Below, piece by piece: positions 17,830 to 26,425 of a DNA stretch of 64,000 nucleotides (within the stretch, counting starts at the first letter, position 1; every line of letters starts with the position of its first letter). The DNA lies in NCBI GenBank assembly GCA_049472395.1, contig JBLIRR010000032.1, forward strand, positions 9,353 to 73,352. Reading direction: 5' to 3'. This stretch comes from JBLIRR01 sp049472395. Its GTDB lineage: Bacteria > SZUA-182 > DTGQ01 > JBLIRR01. The position numbers and the translations under genes were made by a program. The notes under the pieces were generated by a model. The model did not search any database. It worked only from the letters and a program-made list of their open reading frames with translations, and was not told where the DNA came from.

Positions 17830-18183
17830 ATGATCGCGTGCTCCAATCCAATAATTTTATGATTCATATCATATATATCCTTTTATCCTGCCAAAAAATT
17901 TTAATTGCATAGGTTAAATAATTTTTTATAGGTGGTAAGTGAAACATTTTTGTCGATAAATAAAGAAAAGTATCACAATAGTTATGGATTACAAAATCGT
18001 AACTTTAAATTACGAAATTGGTAAAGTGAGGCTAAAAATGTAATTCGATTGTGGGACCATTGTGAGGGAAATAGTATATAACATATTGTAATAATGAGTT
18101 TTATTAAATAAATATGATACTATGGTATCGTATATGCTGGGAGATTTTAAAGAAGGACATATTATGACAAGAGGAGAGAATAT
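17830..18183. other. AT-rich intergenic region upstream of the minor-pilin operon
   Basis: The 354 bases hold no long reading frame and no recognisable c-di-GMP riboswitch. Two things are visible: a dyad GATAC-TATG-GTATC at 18116-18129 that could be an operator, and a short frame at 18164-18229 (22 codons including stop) with AAGGA 6 bases upstream. That frame overlaps the start of the FimT-like gene out of frame and could couple or attenuate its translation. Both are speculative. Confidence 0.35.
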
Positions 18184-18729
18184 ATGGCTGCCTTCTTTGA
18201 TGAAAGGATATCCAAAAGAAATAATGTAAGGCCAGCCCTCGCCGGCTTTACGCTCATAGAACTCATGGTAGTGGTCTCTATTATTGGTATACTTGCGGCA
18301 ATAGCCCTTCCCAATATTAACGCCATGATGCCGCGAATTCGTTTAAACGGTGCAGCCCAGAGAATCGTAACAGATCTTCAATTTGCGCGGATTCGGGCTA
18401 TCTCCACACGAAGAGAGTATCGACTCGCGGTTTGTGATTCCACCTCATATCAAATCGAGGAAGGCAGCAAATCATATGGATCGAGCTGGCCCGGCACATT
18501 AGTTGAGCAAGCCAGAGATTTTGGTGATAGCGATAATACATTCTATTTTAAAGATATCATATTTGATACTTCTGAGAGTATAGCTTTTATTTTTTCACCA
18601 AAAGGCTTATTATCCTCAGGTTCATCATCAAGAATTAAGATTAAGAATGGCAATGAGGATAAAAAAAGCATTGAAATTAACATAGCGGGGAGGATAAAGG
18701 TATATGATGGGTGGGATGGGGAAAGCTGA
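18184..18729 (+). CDS. Type IV minor pseudopilin, FimT/GspH type
   Basis: The 181-residue protein begins with a short basic leader and the prepilin peptidase site G21/F22 in AGFTLIELMVVVSIIGILAA, including the conserved glutamate at mature position 5. The C-terminal part resembles GspH/FimT with NGAAQRIVTDLQFARIRAIS. It would be processed by a prepilin peptidase (not in the window) and sit at the tip of a type IV pilus or type II-like pseudopilus. GAGGAG precedes the ATG by 6 bases. It heads a four-gene minor-pilin operon and overlaps the next gene by 26 bases. Confidence 0.9.
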   Translation: MAAFFDERISKRNNVRPALAGFTLIELMVVVSIIGILAAIALPNINAMMPRIRLNGAAQRIVTDLQFARIRAISTRREYRLAVCDSTSYQIEEGSKSYGSSWPGTLVEQARDFGDSDNTFYFKDIIFDTSESIAFIFSPKGLLSSGSSSRIKIKNGNEDKKSIEINIAGRIKVYDGWDGES

Positions 18730-19093
18730 AAAGGGCTTTACTCTTTTAGAGATGATAATAGCGCAAACATTTTTAGCAATCGGCTTATTGGCGACGATAA
18801 CGACTATTATTTATGTAATCAAAAATGGGTCCGTTATTCGGAATACAACCGCTGCATGCAATTTATGCGAGATTACAATGGAAATGCTCAAATCCGTCGG
18901 ATATGAGGGCGTTGCTAACAATCAGCAAATGCACATAGATCAGAATGGAAATCCTGGGGGGAGATTTAATCGCACTGTGACCGTTAAAAACGAATCAACC
19001 CCTGATATTAAAATAGTGACTGTCCGCGTATGGTGGACTGAGTCGAATAAAATGCGCAACACGCAGTTGCGGACGATCATTCCCAGGTTGTGA
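18704..19093 (+). CDS. Type IV minor pilin, PilV-like
   Basis: The 129-residue prepilin has a cleavage site G11/F12 in KGFTLLEMIIAQTFLAIGLL with the mature glutamate-5 retained. The globular part is short and ends in a strand-rich RTVTVKNES and IKIVTVRVWW segment typical of PilV. It overlaps the FimT-like gene by 26 bases and is followed closely by the PilW-like gene, the usual fimT-pilV-pilW-pilX order. Confidence 0.85.
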   Translation: MMGGMGKAEKGFTLLEMIIAQTFLAIGLLATITTIIYVIKNGSVIRNTTAACNLCEITMEMLKSVGYEGVANNQQMHIDQNGNPGGRFNRTVTVKNESTPDIKIVTVRVWWTESNKMRNTQLRTIIPRL

Positions 19094-19146
19094 GTGTATA
19101 TATACAAAGGGTTGTATGCATGAACACTTTTAAGGGGGGAATTACA

Positions 19147-21951
19147 ATGATAACGAATAGCGATCCATCACTACATCATGCCCATGAAACGAGAAAAAGT
19201 GGATTTACTATGATTGAGATTATGGTTGTACTCATGATATTTCCTATTATTTTATATGCAGGATTTAAGATTCTCATCTCCCAGAAAAGGGTATATCAAA
19301 CAGAGCAGGAACTTTCGGGAATGTGCCAGAACACCCGGGCAACCCTGGACATTCTTTTGAGAGATCTTCGAATGGCCGGGTATAAGGTTATTGACGATGA
19401 ATTTCTTGGTGCACTCGATGATTGGATTTATGCTTCTGATTATTTGCCTGATTATCCTTACACGGTTAATCTTTCAGCGGGCAGTTGCCCCCTTGTTACC
19501 AAAGGGAGTGGTACGAAACCTGATATGGTTACTCTATTTATAGCTGATGCCCAGGAGTGCCTTTTATCTGTGATGGCAGACAGTAATGATACTCAAATTA
19601 TTTTGGATTCAAATAGTCCGGGATTTACAGAAACAAAATTCAGGGTTAATGATATTATACGAATTGGTGATAATACGGAATTCGCCAAGGTTACTGGCCT
19701 CGGAAGCTGGGGAGGCGCCACGAATAATCTCTTAACTATAGATACCGATCCGAATCACACTGGAAACCAGGGGCTTGCCCTCCCAAAAGATCCGAATGAA
19801 GTGGTAAGAAAAATAAATATTATTACCTATGCGCTGTTTAATGAGGCCAATGACGCCTCCTATGCCCATCATAAAAAAGGCCATCCGGTGTTAAAAAGAA
19901 AATTTAATAATGAAGACTATGATAATGTGTGTGAAGATGTGGAAGATTTTCAGATAAATCCCAATTCATATCCGATTTATTCTCTTCATCTTAGAACGCG
20001 TACCGCCACCAGAGGAGACTATATGGGGGCAGCGTCGGACGGGTATAAAAAAACAGATTTACATTTCACCTTTCAGATGCGTAATTTTAAGGACTTTGAT
20101 TGCCCTCTTCCTGCGATACCATCCTCCGTTGCAGCCGTGGGGTTTGACTCACTGAGGCCATGTTCAATGAATGTCAGTTGGGATGCAGTCACAACGGATA
20201 AAGACAACAATCCCCTTTCCCCGGAATGTGCTGTCACACGGTATATTATCGCCTATGATATGACGGCTGACGGCCGTTCCTATATGGCATATCCGGGACT
20301 TGATACCGACTATACCTTTGAGGTACATGAGAGCGACCCGAATAATCCGGTCTATCATGTAAGTGTGGCGGCAGTTAATATGGCCGGCGTGGGAGGATAT
20401 TCAGCTGAAGAACTGGAGATGGATACGAATGCACCGGCAGACGTCACCGACGTTGAAGCAGTGGGACAAATCAATAGGGTCTCCTTGGAATGGGTGGCAG
20501 ATCCGGAATGTGATGTGCGCGAGTTCCGGGTGTACCGAAGCTTAGTCGACACCGGACCCTATGATTTGATATACAGAGATTTTGATATCAAATCAGGGCT
20601 TTGTGAATATCAGGACGCCAATGTCATTCAATGCTGCCTTTATTATTATAAAATCGTGCCCTTTGATGATGCCCATGAAAGCATCAATCCTGCCGTGGTA
20701 ACCGGATATGCCGATAGTAGTATTCCTGCAGCGCCAAGTAATTTTGATCCGAATATACCGGCAACTTTGCCTGCTAATGTGTATGCAACATGGACCCTCT
20801 CTCCTGATGACAAAGGAATCAAGAGCCTTGTCTGTGACCCTAATTGCGGATATTATATCTATGCCATAGATGCCCCGACCTCTTACTTTAAAGGCTCTTA
20901 TCCTCCGGGGAGCACGAGCGGTAATTTTGAGTATTTCGGATATGCCCCAGACATCATCATCAGGTTTAGGGATTCATGCGGTAAATTTAGCAAGATTGTG
21001 TATGAATGTACCGGGGCAATTCCTACAGTGGCTATTAATAAGGCTGCTTCCGAATCAAGTAAGCTGAAAAACATGACCATTGAGGGAACATTCACGGTTG
21101 CAAGCGGCAGTAACCTGGAACTGTTGCAATTGAAAGTCGATGAGGGCAATAAATGGTATACGATAGATACTATTTTTGGAGCCAATTGGAGCTATCTCTT
21201 GAAAACTGCGCCGTTGCCGGATGGCAAGCATATCATTACGGTTATGGCCACCGATGATAAAGGCTGCTCTGGTGATGTATCATGCGATATATACCTACAG
21301 GATGGGAAGGAGGATAAAATCCCTCCCTTGTTTGAGGACATTAAGCGTACGCCCTCTTATAATCCTGTAATGTCTGACGATACGGTCAATATTTGTGTGA
21401 TCGTCACGGATCCTTCAGGGATTTCCGGGGTCATGATGAAGATTAGTGCAAAAGACTCGGGTACGTCGAGTCTGGTGGCTGAGTATGAGAAAACCACTGC
21501 TGATTCCATATCCGGTAATGAGTATTGCTTCAATACTATTGGTCCCCATCCTGACTGCACCATCACATGCACGCTTACGGCCACTGATAGTGCGGGAAAC
21601 TCAGGGCAGATCACCCATAGCTATATGCAATATGAAGGGATTGATCCGAACATCGCCTCTATTACCCTCACCTCTGACGTTGTAGGTGGCGTTACGAGAA
21701 CGATACAGTTTGACGCGTCAATCTTCGATGCATCAGGTATCAAGGATGCGTATTTCATCTATCAGCCCGAGGGAGGGGCCTGGTCCTCCCCACCTGTTGA
21801 CCTTATCTATAGCGGAGGAAATACCTATAGCGGTAGTTGTGCGTTTTCGAAACTGCTTGATTGGTGCTCGATTAAGGTAACAGCGGTTGATAATGCCTTC
21901 AATATGGCTGAAAAGACAAAGACGGAGATTTTTATTGTTGCAGTACCATAA
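19147..21951 (+). CDS. Giant PilW-like minor pilin with fibronectin/Ig-like repeats
   Basis: The 934-residue protein has a prepilin site G19/F20 in KSGFTMIEIMVVLMIFPIIL and a PilW-like head to about residue 310, with RATLDILLRDLRMAGY. Several fibronectin type III or Ig-like domains follow. FN3-like segments include VSWDAVTTDKDN, RVSLEWVADPECDVREFRVY and YYYKIVPFDD. Later Ig-like segments include GTFTVASGSNLELLQLKVDE, SGISGVMMKISAKD and SGIKDAYFIY. PilW is normally 200-400 residues, so about 600 are extra. A large adhesive tip subunit is inferred. I chose ATG 19147 for its upstream AAGGGGGG; a GTG at 19090 is in frame but lacks such a site. Confidence 0.82.
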   Translation: MITNSDPSLHHAHETRKSGFTMIEIMVVLMIFPIILYAGFKILISQKRVYQTEQELSGMCQNTRATLDILLRDLRMAGYKVIDDEFLGALDDWIYASDYLPDYPYTVNLSAGSCPLVTKGSGTKPDMVTLFIADAQECLLSVMADSNDTQIILDSNSPGFTETKFRVNDIIRIGDNTEFAKVTGLGSWGGATNNLLTIDTDPNHTGNQGLALPKDPNEVVRKINIITYALFNEANDASYAHHKKGHPVLKRKFNNEDYDNVCEDVEDFQINPNSYPIYSLHLRTRTATRGDYMGAASDGYKKTDLHFTFQMRNFKDFDCPLPAIPSSVAAVGFDSLRPCSMNVSWDAVTTDKDNNPLSPECAVTRYIIAYDMTADGRSYMAYPGLDTDYTFEVHESDPNNPVYHVSVAAVNMAGVGGYSAEELEMDTNAPADVTDVEAVGQINRVSLEWVADPECDVREFRVYRSLVDTGPYDLIYRDFDIKSGLCEYQDANVIQCCLYYYKIVPFDDAHESINPAVVTGYADSSIPAAPSNFDPNIPATLPANVYATWTLSPDDKGIKSLVCDPNCGYYIYAIDAPTSYFKGSYPPGSTSGNFEYFGYAPDIIIRFRDSCGKFSKIVYECTGAIPTVAINKAASESSKLKNMTIEGTFTVASGSNLELLQLKVDEGNKWYTIDTIFGANWSYLLKTAPLPDGKHIITVMATDDKGCSGDVSCDIYLQDGKEDKIPPLFEDIKRTPSYNPVMSDDTVNICVIVTDPSGISGVMMKISAKDSGTSSLVAEYEKTTADSISGNEYCFNTIGPHPDCTITCTLTATDSAGNSGQITHSYMQYEGIDPNIASITLTSDVVGGVTRTIQFDASIFDASGIKDAYFIYQPEGGAWSSPPVDLIYSGGNTYSGSCAFSKLLDWCSIKVTAVDNAFNMAEKTKTEIFIVAVP

Positions 21952-22002
21952 TAAGGAGTACTCTACCATAATCGGAAACAGGGTATCAGAAAGGCTTAGC
22001 AT

Positions 22003-23016
22003 ATGAAGAATAGTATATATAATAAGAACCGTCACACACGGTATAATGAAAAAGGAATGGTACTCGTATTGGTATTATGTTTGATGGTAATCCTTTTTTT
22101 ATTAGGGACTGCCTCCATAAACAATGTGACCACTGAATATAGGACCTCGTATAATTATTTACAGAGCGTGCAGGCATTTAATGATGCAGAGGCCGGGATA
22201 GGGGAGGTGGTCGGGATTATCACCACGAACCGGAACCCTGTGCTGGATACCTGGATAGATACGAATAGCCCTCTTTTTCAATATTCCTACAGAGCACACT
22301 TTGATCCGAACACCTATATTTTCACTATCACCTCACTGGGCTTTGACCCGAAAAGAGTTGCCAGCCGAAAGATTACTGCTCAATATGAATCATTATTCAA
22401 TACCCCGGTGATAGGATCACCAGTGTACAGTGTGACGGGTAATTTTACAGGAACTGCCTCGCATATTGTCGGGAACCCGAACTGCCCTTCCTGGGTGCCA
22501 GGCTCCTCTGATGATAGCTCTGTGCCGGCTATCACGACCTCGGGAAGCACTATTGATTTTGAGGATCAACCAGACCAGTGTGTTACTGACGACAGCATTA
22601 AAATTAAGTATAATCAGGATCCTGGCATTAAATTTAACGAGTTGGAAGATTATTATAAAGACAAGGCCACCTTTACGACTCTTGCCACGAATGGGACTTA
22701 TGGAACGCAGGATGAATTTGAACTTGGGTATGTCACCGGCAATGGGGTGTATGGAGGTATCACAGGCTATGGGATATTGATCATAGTGGGGAATGTTACA
22801 TTTGCCGGCGGGTGCATCTGGCACGGCTTAATTATCAATATAGGAAATCTTGTGATCACCGGGAATGGGAATAAGCTATACGGAGGGCTTATAAGCAATG
22901 GCGACTGTGAGGTGGGCGGAGATGCCGAAATTAAATGGTGTCCGGGAGCGGTAGGGAAGGCGCTCCAGGATTTGAGCGCCCCACCCCTTAAACTGCTGAG
23001 CTGGAAAGAGGAATAA
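22003..23016 (+). CDS. PilX N-terminal domain pilus assembly protein
   Basis: The 337-residue protein starts with a basic segment, EKGMVLVLVLCLMVILFLLG, and then SINNVTTEYRTSYNYLQSVQ followed by AFNDAEAG. This is the PilX N-terminal domain, in which the prepilin-like helix is degenerate. The C-terminal half contains GYGILIIVGNVTFAGGCIWH followed by GLIINIGNLVITGN, resembling the beta-helical tail of PilX-like proteins. It lies 51 bases after the PilW-like gene and ends the pilus operon. A dispersed repeat begins 45 bases after the stop. Confidence 0.85.
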   Translation: MKNSIYNKNRHTRYNEKGMVLVLVLCLMVILFLLGTASINNVTTEYRTSYNYLQSVQAFNDAEAGIGEVVGIITTNRNPVLDTWIDTNSPLFQYSYRAHFDPNTYIFTITSLGFDPKRVASRKITAQYESLFNTPVIGSPVYSVTGNFTGTASHIVGNPNCPSWVPGSSDDSSVPAITTSGSTIDFEDQPDQCVTDDSIKIKYNQDPGIKFNELEDYYKDKATFTTLATNGTYGTQDEFELGYVTGNGVYGGITGYGILIIVGNVTFAGGCIWHGLIINIGNLVITGNGNKLYGGLISNGDCEVGGDAEIKWCPGAVGKALQDLSAPPLKLLSWKEE

Positions 23017-23061
23017 ATCGCATGAAAAATTTCATCATGTACAATTAACTATCCCCTGCAT

Positions 23062-23216
23062 GGGCATAATGTAGGCTTCTTAAATTCACCGCTTCTCTCT
23101 GTGATCTCTGTGTCCTCTGTGGTAAAATAATAATCACCGAAAGTGACCTTTTCAGGTATATTGTGACAGGATTGATAAGATAATTTTAAAATCCTGTGTA
23201 TCCTGTTATCCTGTCA
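23062..23216. repeat. Dispersed intergenic repeat R (copy 1) with adjoining inverted repeat
   Basis: GGGCATAATGTAGGCTTCTT followed by AAATTCACC (23062-23090) and GGTAAAATAATAATCACC with AAGTGACC (about 23121-23148) match the segment at 33817-33900 on both sides of a variable middle. An adjoining 9-bp inverted repeat, TGACAGGAT (23164-23172) and ATCCTGTCA (23208-23216), follows. It encodes nothing and lies between the pilX-like and lipoprotein genes. Confidence 0.6.
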
Positions 23217-23302
23217 GATATCTTTAATTTATGATACAATAATGCGTTACTTGGATGTTTCTTAAAAAAAGAAGGCATGGAAAGAAAGAGAGGGGGCTCG
23301 AG

Positions 23303-23737
23303 ATGAAGGAAAGTGGTGTAATTAAAAAATTAGGTAGTTTTTTCCTTATTTTCATATTCATGGGATGTTCCTCTTGTGTGCGCACGGGGGCACTTTCTCA
23401 GAACACAACCAATGCACGGGACAAATACGAGATAAACCCGCATATTATTGTCCATAATAACACGCTGGCCCGGAGTGTTCAGATTGTTGCACTTCATTCG
23501 AGAGTAGTGAATAATGTTCGCCAGGTATGGGTTCAGGTAAAGAATACCCAGGACTCGGATCTCGCGTGTGAATATAGATTCCAGTGGCTTGATAAAAAAA
23601 ATTCTGAGATAAAAGAGGGTGCTGAGCAATGGAGACCTGCGCTGCTATACGGACAAGAGGTAAAAACATTAGTGAGCGTGTCTCCCCATCCCTCTGCCGA
23701 AATATTTAAAATCCATATGCGTGAGAAGCAAGAGTAA
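23303..23737 (+). CDS. YcfL-like (DUF1425) lipoprotein
   Basis: From ATG 23303 the protein has 144 residues, with a signal sequence ending in a lipobox-like FMGC (cysteine 22), so it should be lipid-modified. The remainder, with NTLARSVQIVALHSRVVNNV, RQVWVQVKNT and EYRFQWLDKKNSEI, resembles DUF1425/YcfL, a small immunoglobulin-like periplasmic domain. The upstream in-frame ATG at 23255 is less likely because GAGAGGGGG precedes 23303. YcfL is often encoded beside LpoB; no LpoB is seen here, so the role is unknown. Confidence 0.7.
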   Translation: MKESGVIKKLGSFFLIFIFMGCSSCVRTGALSQNTTNARDKYEINPHIIVHNNTLARSVQIVALHSRVVNNVRQVWVQVKNTQDSDLACEYRFQWLDKKNSEIKEGAEQWRPALLYGQEVKTLVSVSPHPSAEIFKIHMREKQE

Positions 23738-24024
23738 CTCAAATTGGTATCAACTTAAACTCCAGTGATTCAGGAGTTCTGAATTATGGTAATTTGACTT
23801 TTGTAAGCAGAATGATATAGTACTATTAATTTGAGACGTCATAATAAAAATGAAAATATGAATATAATGGCCTGAACGCTCTTGTGTAACAGCATAAGGA
23901 TAGTCAATGTAATCAATAATATATAAAGAGGAAGCGCATTGGCATTATTATTGCTTTCTAGGTTACTATGATTCTCACTATGAGGATGGAGAACAATTTT
24001 TTTACTCTTTTAGGGAGAGCACCA

Positions 24025-24093
24025 AAAAGGAGTGAGTAATTCTAATTTTATGAACATACCCAATCGTCGAAACTGGAATTGCTGAAAAGGAGT
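24025..24093. mobile_element. MITE-like element with perfect 9-bp target duplication (copy 4)
   Basis: The 51-bp element (24034-24084) starts GAGTAATTCTAATTTTATG and ends GTCGAAACTGGAATTGCTG, related to the family ends by inversion. It is flanked on both sides by AAAAGGAGT (24025-24033 and 24085-24093), a perfect 9-bp direct repeat. On the minus strand the interior GACGATTGGGTATG resembles the copy at 26058-26112. It lies about 100 bases upstream of the diguanylate cyclase gene, within a 448-base intergenic region that otherwise holds only a possible TTGACT/TATAGT promoter at 23794-23821. Confidence 0.8.
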
Positions 24094-24185
24094 TGTATTG
24101 ACTTGAAATCACTGCATACTATATGATTAAATAACTATGGGTGCAATGAATATTCTTGAATTTTATGAACGAAGGAGTGTAGTAT

Positions 24186-25064
24186 ATGAGAGACAGGTCA
24201 TTCCATACCTTTAAACTACATGTTGATTCTGAGCTTGAGGACAGGGGTCCGGTCAGGCAAGATTCCTTATTCTCATCTCGACCTACTCTTGGGAAGAAGA
24301 GACCTTTTAGCGACTATCACACGCCAGAAAATACCTCCATGCACACCCATCGCAGTCACCAGGGCGGTGGCTCGAAAATGGAGGTGTTCAATGATATACC
24401 AGTCCGCAGTCCTCTTCAACAGAAATATATTCTCTCGTTGAAGATGGAAAATAATCGTTTGAAAAGAATAATCAAGGAAAGGCAGGAGTTAATCAGCAAA
24501 CTTAATAATATATCCTTGAGGGATTATTTAACCGATCTTTACAATCAAAGGTATTTATGGAAAAGAATAGAAAGCGAGTTAAAACGGGCACAGAGATATC
24601 ATGAATCCCTTATTTATATGATGGTCGACATTGACCGGTTTAAGGCGGTGAATGATAACTTCAATCATCAATTTGGGGACTATGTGCTGAAAAAAGTGGC
24701 AGGTATCCTGCAAAAACCATTGCGGGCAAGTGATATTTTGGCCCGATATGGGGGAGATGAATTTTCAATACTTCTTCCCAATACAGATTATATTGGAGCC
24801 CACGTTATCTCACAGAAAATCCTGGATTGGACGAGACGGGCTGATATACAATATAATAATTTTAAGGTTGATATTACGGTAAGCATTGGTGTGTCGAGCT
24901 ATCCATCTGATATGGTGAAAGATAAATGGGATCTTGTCCACTATGCGGATTCAGCATTATATGAAGCCAAGGCCAAGGGAAGAAATCAGGTGTGCTATTA
25001 TAATGAACTGAGCAAACACACTGACACGAACTTCACATCTGATAGCTCATATGTTGGTGATTAA
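24186..25064 (+). CDS. Diguanylate cyclase (GGDEF)
   Basis: The 292-residue cytoplasmic protein makes cyclic di-GMP from two GTP. The catalytic GGDEF motif is intact in ARYGGDEFSILLPN near residue 187, and an RxxD inhibitory site (RASD) lies five residues before it, so product feedback is expected. The domain spans about 110-280. The N-terminal 75 residues look disordered, and about 80-110 is a coiled coil that could mediate dimerisation; no sensor domain is recognisable. GAAGGAG precedes the ATG. The 3' end overlaps the convergent lpxC gene by 32 bases. Confidence 0.93.
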   Translation: MRDRSFHTFKLHVDSELEDRGPVRQDSLFSSRPTLGKKRPFSDYHTPENTSMHTHRSHQGGGSKMEVFNDIPVRSPLQQKYILSLKMENNRLKRIIKERQELISKLNNISLRDYLTDLYNQRYLWKRIESELKRAQRYHESLIYMMVDIDRFKAVNDNFNHQFGDYVLKKVAGILQKPLRASDILARYGGDEFSILLPNTDYIGAHVISQKILDWTRRADIQYNNFKVDITVSIGVSSYPSDMVKDKWDLVHYADSALYEAKAKGRNQVCYYNELSKHTDTNFTSDSSYVGD

Positions 25065-25986
25065 CCGTTAAAGACGACTCCAGGGGATTGATATCCTCTT
25101 TGAAGCCCGTACCGTAAGTGTAATAATCCCATTTTTTACGGCTTTTCAGAATTTTTTCCACCAGCATCGTATGAAGACCATGACCTGCCCGATGCGCAAT
25201 AATGTGCCCGAGGATCGGTTTTCCCAAAAGATACAGGTCTCCCATCGCATCCATAATCTTATGGCAGACAAACTCATCCTTAAATCTTAGCGCTCCGTTA
25301 ATAATGCGATAATTATCAATGACAATCGCATTATCCAAAGAGCCGCCCTTCGTTAATCCCATTTGTCGCAATACCTTAATCTCATTGAGAAACCCAAAGG
25401 TTCGCGCACGGCAGATCTTCTTGATAAATGGCTCTCCAATACACCGGTATGTTGCAGATTGAGCCCCGATGACAGGATGATTGTAATCGACTGAATAAGT
25501 AATCTTGAAAGTATCAGAAGGGACGACTTTAATATATTTATCAGCTCCTCCGATGGTGATGGATTTTTTTATCCTTATGTACTGTCGGACCTTTTTTTGA
25601 ATACGGATGCCGGCCTCATGCAAAAGAAAAATAAATGGCGCAGCGCTCCCATCCATAATAGGAACTTCAAAGGAATCCAATTCAATTATCAGATTGTCAA
25701 TAGCCATTCCGGCAAGCGCTGCTAAAAGGTGCTCTATCGTTTGAACCTCGTATCCATCTTTCTGTATAGCCGTCGCATAGTTCACACTCGCCAGATTGGA
25801 ATGAACCGCTTTAATAATACAGTTCTCTGCTATATCAACGCGTTTGAATACAATTCCCGTATCTTCATCTGCGGGTCGAAAAACCATATGGACTTTTTTC
25901 CCGGTGTGTAACCCGATCCCCGAACATTCTATCGGCGATTTTATTGTCTGCTGCAGCAGCATTCTCTTGTTATTGTCTTTAGCCAC
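25033..25986 (-). CDS. lpxC: UDP-3-O-acyl-N-acetylglucosamine deacetylase (LpxC)
   Basis: The 317-residue zinc enzyme performs the committed step of lipid A synthesis. Conserved parts are SGIGLHTGKKVHMVFRPA near the N-terminus, TIEHLLAALAGMAIDN with the zinc histidine, KGGSLDNAIV, and HKIMDAMGDLYLLG with the remaining ligands, followed by the catalytic histidine in HRAGHGLH. Translation appears to start at GTG 25986, with GGGGGGAG 3-8 bases upstream; ATG at residue 9 is an alternative. It shows that the host makes lipid A. The coding end overlaps the diguanylate cyclase gene tail to tail by 32 bases. Confidence 0.96.
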   Translation of the reverse strand: MAKDNNKRMLLQQTIKSPIECSGIGLHTGKKVHMVFRPADEDTGIVFKRVDIAENCIIKAVHSNLASVNYATAIQKDGYEVQTIEHLLAALAGMAIDNLIIELDSFEVPIMDGSAAPFIFLLHEAGIRIQKKVRQYIRIKKSITIGGADKYIKVVPSDTFKITYSVDYNHPVIGAQSATYRCIGEPFIKKICRARTFGFLNEIKVLRQMGLTKGGSLDNAIVIDNYRIINGALRFKDEFVCHKIMDAMGDLYLLGKPILGHIIAHRAGHGLHTMLVEKILKSRKKWDYYTYGTGFKEDINPLESSLTVNHQHMSYQM

Positions 25987-26425
25987 TATCTCCCCCCTTT
26001 TTCCTGATAAACCCTTGTCTGCGCTCTCTCCACTAACCTTCTTTCTCTTTCATATCGGCAATTCTAATTTTAGGCGCATACCCACACAACCGTCAAAATT
26101 AAAATTACTGCTTTTACTCATTCCTTCTCTTACTCATAAGGCGCTTTCATACTCTGGGTTTTTTAAAATATATAAAAATAACAAGTAAATTACATGCAAA
26201 TCGTGTGCCTTTTTTAGGCCAAAGGTGAAAAAATGAGCTGTAATTTTATTTATCATATTGATTTTTAAACTTTATCTTTTTTAACACCGAAAAAAAATAG
26301 TGTTCATCTTTTATGTCCTGCATTGTTCAAAGAGCACAGAGTGTGGTGTTTTTTATTCGATTTTAAAGACAAAAGAATTAAGCCTTATTAATCAATGACA
26401 TAAAGTGTATATAAAAATAAACAAC
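25987..26425. other. Intergenic region between lpxC and topA
   Basis: The 439 bases separate the lpxC and topA genes, both on the minus strand. Besides the MITE-like copy at 26058-26112 I see only AT-rich sequence and a weak AACAC/GTGTT hairpin near 26283-26302. No reading frame of note is present. Confidence 0.4.
26058..26112. mobile_element. MITE-like element, diverged copy (copy 5)
   Basis: Ends CGGCAATTCTAATTTTA and GTCAAAATTAAAATTACTG are inverted relatives of the family arms; the copy is 55 bp long. On the minus strand GACGGTTGTGTG and GGGTATG align with the copies at 5676-5756 and 24034-24084. The flanking 9-mers do not form a convincing duplication, so the insertion is probably old. 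It lies about 70 bases upstream of the lpxC start. Confidence 0.6.

Noticed and set aside
23741..23790. Repeat shared with 63370-63410 (TTGGTATCAA and GGAGTTCTG)
   Set aside because: Only two short blocks match with unrelated sequence between; could be chance.
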